In this document: positions 1 to 4,843 of the stretch, in pieces
How the letters are laid out: each line of letters starts with the position of its first letter
Position numbering within the stretch: position 1 is the first letter of the stretch
Origin: an uncultured Clostridium sp.
GTDB taxonomy: Bacteria > Bacillota > Clostridia > Peptostreptococcales > Peptostreptococcaceae
Direction: 5' to 3'
Assembly (NCBI GenBank): GCA_937944945.1
Contig: CALEBD010000077.1
Coordinates: forward strand, 1-6,307
Length of the DNA: 6,307 nt
Notes under the pieces: model-generated
What the model saw: only the letters and a program-made list of their open reading frames with translations
What the model was told of the DNA's origin: nothing
Databases searched by the model: none
Made by a program: the position numbers and the translations under genes

Positions 1-1
1 C

Positions 2-481
2 GAAGAGGCGACAATCACAGCGAGCATCAAAAACATCTGTCTTGGGTATCCTCCTGCTAGTGTGCATGGATTTCCGAAAAAGAACACAGGAATTCACGAA
101 GACTTGCATGGATTTATACGCAGTTTTGCAAAACAAGTTCCAATCGATTTATCTATAATAAGTATGGACAAGGCTATGATAGGAACTGGGCCAATTTTCG
201 GAAAGGCAGTAGACACACCAGGGCTTATAATCGCAGGCACAGACCCAGTTGCAGCAGACTGTATCGGTGCGAGATTGCTTGGATTTTTGCCACAAGCCGT
301 AAATTATCTATACATGCTTTATAAAGATAATCTTGGAGAGGCCGAGCCACAAAAGATGACTATAAAGGGGCTTGATGTTAAAGAGGCAGAACAGCTATTC
401 AGCAAATGTGCATATGGCGACAAAAAGAGCATCTTAGACCAAAAATATGTAAAAGACTTACACGACGAGAACAAAAAATAA
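2..481 (+). CDS. DUF362 domain-containing protein, C-terminal part (5' end outside window)
   Basis: The open frame is continuous from the left edge to TAA at 479-481, giving 159 visible residues. A GTG at 62 is internal: coding continues upstream of it and no ribosome binding site precedes it. Family signs are SIKNIC near visible residues 8-13, a His-containing stretch (VHGFPKKNTGIHEDLHGF, about residues 21-38), and DPVAADCIGARLLGF at about residues 81-95, which is typical of the DUF362 core. DUF362 proteins have no agreed biochemical role; many carry a 4Fe-4S ferredoxin module. No CxxC cluster is present in the visible part, so any cluster would have to lie in the missing N-terminal part. 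The next gene starts 97 bases downstream behind its own candidate promoter, so co-transcription with it is not obvious. The family call is by recognition of the motif pattern, not by a search. Confidence 0.8.
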   Translation, partial: EEATITASIKNICLGYPPASVHGFPKKNTGIHEDLHGFIRSFAKQVPIDLSIISMDKAMIGTGPIFGKAVDTPGLIIAGTDPVAADCIGARLLGFLPQAVNYLYMLYKDNLGEAEPQKMTIKGLDVKEAEQLFSKCAYGDKKSILDQKYVKDLHDENKK

Positions 482-501
482 GCTGAAAAATATAAAAAAT
501 C

Positions 502-542
502 TTGTAACTTTTTGTAACTTGAGTACCTTATATTATTATGAT
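502..542 (+). promoter_or_regulatory. Candidate promoter with a direct repeat, upstream of the lipoprotein gene
   Basis: The 9-mer TTGTAACTT occurs at 502-510 and again at 512-520, one helical turn apart. The second copy offers a -35-like TTGTAA (512-517). It is followed after 16 bp by TATTAT (534-539) as a -10; TATGAT at 537-542 is an alternative. A start near 546 would give a short leader to the ATG at 579. The ribosome binding site for that gene is AAGGAG at 566-571, 7 bases before the ATG. The boxes are by eye only; in AT-rich DNA such matches arise by chance, but the position and the repeat make this the best candidate in the gap. Confidence 0.45.
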
Positions 543-578
543 AAATTGAAGATAATTTAAAAAATAAGGAGAAGGCGC

Positions 579-1079
579 ATGAAAAAATTTATAAGTATTT
601 TTATGGCGACAATAATGCTACTTTCATTAGTAGGGTGTAGTTCAAATAAAACTAAATCAGATTCAGTTTTATCAGAGGACTTAACAAAAATCGTAGAAAA
701 AATCTACGAAACGGCTAATTTCGACGACAAAGAGATGAATGATTATCTAAAAGGATATGAAAATATTATATTAAATAAATCAAATGCAGATATGTACTTA
801 GGAGATAGCAACATAGACTTCAAAGAAGGTATATGTTCAGAGCCAAGCATGAATGCAATAGCTTATGAATTAGTATTACTTAGATTAGACGATAATGCAG
901 ATGTCGAAGCTGTGAAAAAACAAATAAAAGAAAATGCAAATCCAAGAAAATGGATATGTGTTGAAGCTGAAGAAGTAGTAGTAGAAAACGTAGGAAATGT
1001 AGTACTATTTTTAATGGCGGATAAAGAAGAAGCGACTCCAATAAAAGAAGCTTTCTTAAACTTAGCAAATTCAAAATAG
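579..1079 (+). CDS. Small lipoprotein, probable DUF4358 family
   Basis: A 166-residue protein with a clear lipoprotein signal: charged MKK, a hydrophobic stretch (residues 4-19) and a lipobox LVGC with the acylated Cys at residue 20. It should be anchored on the outer face of the membrane. The mature part is acidic and helical-looking up to about residue 65. It then has a segment with EPSMNAIAYELVLLRL (about residues 88-103) and a closing region with repeated Val ending in VVLFLMADKEEATPI. This pattern and the genetic setting resemble DUF4358 lipoproteins, which in Clostridia often accompany MBOAT/DHHW genes; the family call is from memory and not certain. ATG 579 is supported by AAGGAG 7 bases upstream. 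It lies 61 bases before the MBOAT gene, with a hairpin between. Biochemical role unknown; an accessory role in extracytoplasmic acylation is an inference. Confidence 0.8.
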   Translation: MKKFISIFMATIMLLSLVGCSSNKTKSDSVLSEDLTKIVEKIYETANFDDKEMNDYLKGYENIILNKSNADMYLGDSNIDFKEGICSEPSMNAIAYELVLLRLDDNADVEAVKKQIKENANPRKWICVEAEEVVVENVGNVVLFLMADKEEATPIKEAFLNLANSK

Positions 1080-1085
1080 AAAAAA

Positions 1086-1120
1086 GATAGCCTGAGAAGA
1101 AATTTTTCAGGCTATTATTA
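1086..1120 (+). terminator. Hairpin between lipoprotein and MBOAT genes (partial terminator or processing element)
   Basis: ATAGCCTGA (1087-1095) and TCAGGCTAT (1107-1115) are perfect 9-bp complements around an 11-base spacer whose ends can add weak A-U and G-U pairs. The downstream + strand sequence is TATTATTATATAAATTT, not an unbroken T run, so termination is probably incomplete. On the other strand the hairpin would be followed by CTTTTTTC, a better U-tract, but no - strand gene is seen. Since no convincing promoter lies between the hairpin and the MBOAT start at 1141, read-through into the MBOAT/DHHW pair is likely. Confidence 0.6.
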
Positions 1121-1140
1121 TATAAATTTGGAGGTTAAAA

Positions 1141-2544
1141 GTGTTATTTTCGAGCGTAAGTTTTTTATATTATTTCTTGCCAATTACTTTGATTTTATAT
1201 TTTGTATCTAAAGACAAATATAAAAATATTATCTTATTATTGGCGAGTTTATTTTTCTATTTTTATGGAGAGCCAAAATACACAGTGTTGATGTTGATAT
1301 CGGCGTTTAGTGCATATATTCATGGTATTTTAATAGAGAAATTTAGAGAAAAAGGATATTCAAAATTATTTTTAATAAGCGGTTTAGTAGTGAGTTTGGG
1401 GATTTTAATTGTATTTAAATATATGGATTTTATAATAAAAAACATAAATTATATCTCAAATTCAAACATAAAACTATTGAGACTTGTGTTGCCGATTGGA
1501 ATTAGTTTTTACACTTTCCAAGGGCTTAGTTATATTGTGGATGTGTATAAAAAAGATGCCAAAGTATGTAGAAGTTTTGTAGATTTTGCGACTTATGTAT
1601 GTCTATTCCCACAACTTATCGCAGGGCCTATTGTGAGATATACTACGATAGAAGATGAGCTAAAAAACAGAATACATTCATTTGATAAATTTGCATACGG
1701 TGTAAATAGATTTGTGGTTGGTCTTGCTAAAAAGGTCATCTTGGCAAACAACTTAGGCATGCTAGTCGACATTATGACTAAGAGTAATGAAAAAAGCGTC
1801 CTGTCTTATTGGATGGTGGCGATTTTCTTTTCTCTACAGATTTACTACGATTTTTCGGGATATAGCGACATGGCAATCGGGCTTGGGAGGATGTTTGGGT
1901 TTGACTTTTTAGAAAACTTCAACTATCCATTTATATCAAAGAGCATAAAAGAATTTTGGAGAAGATGGCATATTTCGCTTTCTAGTTTTTTTAGAGATTA
2001 TGTATATATTCCTCTAGGTGGAAACAGAGTGAGCAGGGGAAGATGGATTTTTAACTTACTTATAGTGTGGAGTTTGACAGGGCTTTGGCATGGAGATAGC
2101 TGGAACTTTATTTTGTGGGGGCTTTATTTTGCTCTACTTCTTATAATAGAAAATCTGTTTTTACAAAATATCTTGAGCAAACTCCCAGCATTAATTCAAC
2201 ATATATATGCAAAATTCTTTATCATAATAAGTTTTGTTATTTTTAATAATGAAAATATAAAAGATTTGTGGTCAAGTCTTTACAATATGTTTAATTTTAG
2301 GGGGTTAGATTTATACAACGATTTTTCTACTTATTATCTAAAAAGCTACACAGTACTTTTGATAGTAAGTATGATAGGTGCGACGCCTATTTTGAAAAAT
2401 ATTATTCAAAAGGTAAACAAAAATGTCACAGGGCAAAAAGTCATCTCTACAATAAATCCAATATTAAACATAGTTTTATTAGTTGTTGTGACAGCATATT
2501 TAATAGACGGTTCGTTTAATCCGTTTTTATATTTTAGGTTCTAG
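1141..2544 (+). CDS. MBOAT family membrane O-acyltransferase (AlgI-like)
   Basis: A 467-residue polytopic membrane protein, the usual length for AlgI/DltB-type MBOATs. The N-terminus MLFSSVSFLYYFLPI is the standard family opening. Further family blocks are LPIGISFYTFQGLSY (117-131), FPQLIAGPIVRY (156-167), YYDFSGYSDMAIGLGRMFGF (235-254) and FWRRWHISLSSFFRDYVYIP (272-291). The catalytic block is LTGLWHG (312-318), where His317 matches the essential membrane-embedded His; His277 sits in the RRWHISL block. It ends with the typical FNPFLYFRF. Family members move acyl groups across the membrane to an exported polymer. The start is GTG at 1141, supported by GGAGG (1130-1134) 6 bases upstream and by the exact family N-terminus. 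The DHHW gene follows after 11 bases, which favours an AlgI/AlgX-like exopolymer acetylation pair over DltB, since no dltA, dltC or dltD is present. The acyl group and acceptor are not shown by the sequence. Confidence 0.95.
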   Translation: MLFSSVSFLYYFLPITLILYFVSKDKYKNIILLLASLFFYFYGEPKYTVLMLISAFSAYIHGILIEKFREKGYSKLFLISGLVVSLGILIVFKYMDFIIKNINYISNSNIKLLRLVLPIGISFYTFQGLSYIVDVYKKDAKVCRSFVDFATYVCLFPQLIAGPIVRYTTIEDELKNRIHSFDKFAYGVNRFVVGLAKKVILANNLGMLVDIMTKSNEKSVLSYWMVAIFFSLQIYYDFSGYSDMAIGLGRMFGFDFLENFNYPFISKSIKEFWRRWHISLSSFFRDYVYIPLGGNRVSRGRWIFNLLIVWSLTGLWHGDSWNFILWGLYFALLLIIENLFLQNILSKLPALIQHIYAKFFIIISFVIFNNENIKDLWSSLYNMFNFRGLDLYNDFSTYYLKSYTVLLIVSMIGATPILKNIIQKVNKNVTGQKVISTINPILNIVLLVVVTAYLIDGSFNPFLYFRF

Positions 2545-2558
2545 GAGGGATTAAGATG
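2543..2558 (+). promoter_or_regulatory. Ribosome binding site overlapping the MBOAT stop codon
   Basis: AGGAGG (2543-2548) shares two bases with the TAG stop (2542-2544) of the MBOAT gene and lies 7 bases before the DHHW ATG at 2556. Ribosomes ending on the first gene are therefore placed at the start site of the second. This arrangement suggests coupled translation and balanced amounts of the two proteins. Confidence 0.75.
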
Positions 2559-3668
2559 AACACAAAAATAAAAAACATAGTTATAAGCTGTAGTTTTGGG
2601 ATTTTCTTAGTTTTATTTATGATAGTAAATATTTTTGCAAAAGACAAAGAAATATCTTATGAAGAAAGACGTAAATTAGCACAACTTCCAGAATTTAAGA
2701 TAGAAAAATTATTAAATGGAAACTATTTTGAAGAGATGGAAGAATACTTACTAGATCAATTTTATCTTAGGGAAAACTTCAGAAAGATAAAGACTTTTGT
2801 AAATACAAAGATATTTCACGAAAAAGACAACAACGATATCTATATAGTAGATGACGGGATTTATAAAATGGAGTATAAATTAAACGAAAACTCAATTTAC
2901 AACAGTGCTAATTTATACAACAAAATAGCCCAGACTTATTTTAAAAATTCAAATATATACTACACAATAGTTCCTGACAAGAACTACTTTGTAGCACAGA
3001 AAAATGGTTATCTACACCTAGATTATGAAAAACTTATAAATATAATGAAAAACAACACTTATAATATGGATTATATAGATATTACAAATGATTTAAAAAT
3101 TGGAGATTACTATAGGACTGACTTGCATTGGAAGCAAGAAAACCTAACACAAGTTGCAGACAAAATACTGAAATCCATGGATAATGATAAAAAAAGAAAT
3201 GATGCTTATACAAAAAAAGTATTTGAGAATTTCTACGGTTCATACTACGGTCAATCGGCGTCTAATATAAAACCAGACAAGCTGACATACTTAAGTGACA
3301 AAACAATAGAAAATTGCAAGGTGTATGATTATGAAAAACAAAAATATGTAAAAGTATACGACGACAAAGACTTTAAAAACGTAGATTCATATGATGTGTT
3401 TTTAGGTGGGGCGAAATCTCTTTTAACTATCGAAAACCCATCAAATACAACAGGCAAAGAGCTCTATATATTTAGGGATTCGTTTGGGAGCAGTTTATCG
3501 CCACTTTTAATAAAAAATTATTCAAAAATACATCTTATAGATTTGAGATATATAAATTCAACGCAGTTTGAAAAATATATAAAAATAAAAGAAAATAGCG
3601 ATGTTTTATTTATGTATAATACATCAATTTTGAATAATAGCAGTATAATTGCCAAGTTTTTTAGATAA
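2556..3668 (+). CDS. DHHW family protein (AlgX/SGNH-like extracytoplasmic acyltransferase partner)
   Basis: A 370-residue protein with one N-terminal membrane segment (about residues 8-28) after a short basic tip and no clear cleavage site, so the remainder is probably anchored and outside the cell. The family pattern is clear: a charged EERRKLAQLPEFKIEKLLNG segment (37-56), FEEMEEYLLDQFYLRENFRK (58-77), YYRTDLHW (185-192) and YIFRDSFGSSLSPLL (304-318). In AlgX-type enzymes the catalytic set is an Asp-x-His motif plus the Ser of a DS motif; here these are Asp189, His191 and Ser309. The name-giving DHHW motif reads DLHW, with the first, non-catalytic His replaced by Leu. The expected role is to take the acyl group delivered by the MBOAT and put it on an extracellular polymer. 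It is the last gene of the block; no clear terminator hairpin follows. The substrate is unknown. Confidence 0.9.
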   Translation: MNTKIKNIVISCSFGIFLVLFMIVNIFAKDKEISYEERRKLAQLPEFKIEKLLNGNYFEEMEEYLLDQFYLRENFRKIKTFVNTKIFHEKDNNDIYIVDDGIYKMEYKLNENSIYNSANLYNKIAQTYFKNSNIYYTIVPDKNYFVAQKNGYLHLDYEKLINIMKNNTYNMDYIDITNDLKIGDYYRTDLHWKQENLTQVADKILKSMDNDKKRNDAYTKKVFENFYGSYYGQSASNIKPDKLTYLSDKTIENCKVYDYEKQKYVKVYDDKDFKNVDSYDVFLGGAKSLLTIENPSNTTGKELYIFRDSFGSSLSPLLIKNYSKIHLIDLRYINSTQFEKYIKIKENSDVLFMYNTSILNNSSIIAKFFR

Positions 3669-3689
3669 AAATAAACAAACTGCAAGCAT

Positions 3690-3758
3690 TTTACAAAAAA
3701 TTATATAAAAACATATATAAGTTAGAAGTTTTACAAAAATCTACTTTAGAGATAAAAT
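3690..3758 (+). promoter_or_regulatory. Two tandem candidate promoters 40 bp apart, upstream of the DUF3786 gene
   Basis: The 11-mer TTTTACAAAAA occurs at 3689-3699 and at 3729-3739, exactly 40 bp apart. Each copy supplies a -35-like TTTACA. The downstream one (3730-3735) is followed after 17 bp by TAAAAT (3753-3758), a good sigma-A arrangement. The upstream one (3690-3695) is followed after 18 bp by TATATA (3714-3719), a weaker match. This supports separate transcription of the DUF3786 gene from the acylation block, despite the lack of an obvious terminator after the DHHW gene. Confidence 0.5.
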
Positions 3759-3797
3759 AAAAGATAGCAGATAATAAGTAATAAATAGGGGGAATAT

Positions 3798-4451
3798 ATG
3801 AAAAGAGAAATAACATCAAATTATGAAGCAGCATGCTTAAGATGGCAAGAAGTCTTTGTGAATATGGACAAAGACCGACTTAGAGTGCTTGTGCCAGAGC
3901 TTAAACTTGAGGGAGATTATCTTACAATATACCACTTTGGCAGAAAGTTCGGTATACATATTGAAACTGGGGAAATTATTTCAATGGAAGATGATCTTCC
4001 AATATCTATCTCAGAAAAATTCAACATATATCTTTTGTTTTACTATGTGAAACCAGGGGCTAAAATAAAAGGCGAGTGGGTAACGTTTGAAAAACTAAAA
4101 AATACATCTCAATTTAAGCCCGCATTCGTAAGAACTGTCTTAAAACCTTTTGCAGAAACATTCGCAGGTCATATGGATAAATTACAATACGCATGCGAAA
4201 AAATAGGAGCAAAAAGGATAAAAGCATCTGACATGGGGTATGAAATAAATGCATTTGAATGTATGCCGATTCAGTTTTTATTTTGGGATGAAGACGAAGA
4301 ATTTGAAGCTAGAGCAAGTATGCTATTTGATTTAGGTTCTACAGATTTCATCCACGAAGAAAGCATAGTCACAATTGCATCAGTCGGGGTTGAAAGACTG
4401 GTCCAAATAGCAGGGCTCGACAATAACTTAAATGGATTTGAGATGAAATAA
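3798..4451 (+). CDS. DUF3786 domain-containing protein
   Basis: A 217-residue soluble protein with no signal peptide or membrane segment, so probably cytoplasmic. It matches the DUF3786 layout as I know it: an N-terminal segment with Trp16, a small beta-rich part (LTIYHFGRKFGIHIETGEII, 42-61), LLFYYVKPG and GEWVTFEKL in the middle, and the most family-like block MPIQFLFWDEDEEFEARASM (156-175), followed by LFDLGSTDFIHEES (176-189). The start ATG at 3798 follows AGGGGG (3787-3792) by 5 bases. The domain makes up nearly the whole protein. No biochemical function is assigned to the family, and neither neighbour gives a strong hint: it has its own candidate promoters upstream and a strong inverted repeat right after its stop. 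Cys13, Cys133 and Cys155 are scattered and do not form an obvious cluster motif. Confidence 0.8.
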   Translation: MKREITSNYEAACLRWQEVFVNMDKDRLRVLVPELKLEGDYLTIYHFGRKFGIHIETGEIISMEDDLPISISEKFNIYLLFYYVKPGAKIKGEWVTFEKLKNTSQFKPAFVRTVLKPFAETFAGHMDKLQYACEKIGAKRIKASDMGYEINAFECMPIQFLFWDEDEEFEARASMLFDLGSTDFIHEESIVTIASVGVERLVQIAGLDNNLNGFEMK

Positions 4452-4452
4452 A

Positions 4453-4500
4453 TTTTCATATTTATTACATTATATTACAAAACTGTAATAAATATGGAAA
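4453..4500 (+). repeat. Long inverted repeat (perfect 13-bp arms) after the DUF3786 gene
   Basis: CATATTTATTACA (4457-4469) and TGTAATAAATATG (4484-4496) are perfect inverted copies. With one G-U pair and three more A-U pairs the stem can grow to 17 bp (4453-4469 with 4484-4500) around a 14-base loop. It begins 2 bases after the DUF3786 stop. An alternative shorter palindrome uses the same right arm: ATTACA (4474-4479) with TGTAAT (4484-4489) across 4 bases. The stem is AT-rich and not followed by a T run on either strand, so it is a poor classical terminator. It could equally be an operator, since a candidate promoter begins at its right edge. As a sequence structure it is certain; the function is open. 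Confidence 0.75.
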
Positions 4501-4524
4501 ATGATGTCGACTTTATGGTATAGT
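4495..4524 (+). promoter_or_regulatory. Candidate extended -10 promoter for the asnB leader
   Basis: TGGTATAGT (4516-4524) fits an extended -10 (TG, one base, then TATAGT at 4519-4524). A weak -35-like TGGAAA sits at 4495-4500 with 18-bp spacing and overlaps the right arm of the inverted repeat. A start near 4531 would give asnB an untranslated leader of about 310 bases. This is the best promoter candidate between the DUF3786 and asnB genes. Confidence 0.4.
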
Positions 4525-4843
4525 GGAGCAGATAAAAGTAAAAAATTCAATAAATTAAGGGAAAAGATATATTTATTAATAAAGCATGATTATTTTTAAT
4601 GAGAAAAGATGGAGAATATAAACAAATTTCAGAGCTTAGTAATATTATTCATGGTAGCTTTAGGATCAAATTAGGAAGATATATAGAAACAGATAATTAT
4701 AAATTACAAAAAAATCATTCAAAAATTATTAAAAAGATTACAACTAAAAATATTCATTTAATGCATATCTTAAAATCTATTATTGAGGTATTAGGAACTT
4801 TCTTGTTTATTGAGAATATAAAAATAATTAGGGGGAAATAATT
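4525..4843 (+). other. Probable asnB leader region without a confident gene
   Basis: This AT-rich stretch follows the candidate promoter. It contains the 12-bp palindrome TTTATTAATAAA (4571-4582) and one doubtful 80-codon frame (4599-4841). I looked for a T-box (conserved GGTACCGCG-type bulge), a GC-rich terminator hairpin with T run, and a tRNA, and found none. The only clear signal is the asnB ribosome binding site AGGGGG at 4830-4835, 8 bases before the ATG. Confidence 0.5.
4599..4841 (+). CDS. Doubtful 80-codon ORF upstream of asnB
   Basis: The frame runs from ATG 4599 to TAA 4841 and ends 2 bases before the asnB start. The product would be 80 residues, basic and rich in Lys and Ile, with a hydrophobic stretch near residues 62-72 (IEVLGTFLFIE); I do not recognise it. 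Evidence against: no Shine-Dalgarno sequence before 4599 (the preceding bases are TTATTTTTA), and Ile is mostly ATT rather than the ATA favoured in neighbouring genes. Evidence for: 80 open codons in stop-prone AT-rich DNA, and a position that would place its stop next to the asnB start. It may be a gene remnant or chance. Confidence 0.22.
   Translation: MRKDGEYKQISELSNIIHGSFRIKLGRYIETDNYKLQKNHSKIIKKITTKNIHLMHILKSIIEVLGTFLFIENIKIIRGK

Noticed and set aside
62..481. GTG at 62 as the true start of a 139-residue protein
   Set aside because: The same frame is open and family-like back to the window edge, and no ribosome binding site precedes the GTG. It is an internal Val codon.
880..1074. Leu-rich open frame on the - strand inside the lipoprotein gene
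   Set aside because: It is the complement of a well-supported + strand gene, with low-complexity Leu content produced by the opposite-strand GAA/AAA codons.
2371..2391. Short GC-containing inverted repeat (ATAGG...CCTAT) in the MBOAT gene
   Set aside because: Only 5-bp arms inside a conserved coding region, as expected by chance.
1141..3668. DltB/DltD pair for D-alanylation of teichoic acid
   Set aside because: No dltA or dltC is present, the second protein has the D-x-H-W and DSF motifs of the DHHW/AlgX type, and the MBOAT motifs read as AlgI-like.
4271..4459. 62-codon - strand frame over the end of the DUF3786 gene
   Set aside because: It lies almost wholly within a recognised family gene on the other strand, and its Ser-rich product resembles nothing known.
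4452..4843. T-box or other known riboswitch controlling asnB
   Set aside because: No T-box antiterminator bulge sequence, no terminator hairpin with T run and no known riboswitch core could be found in the leader.
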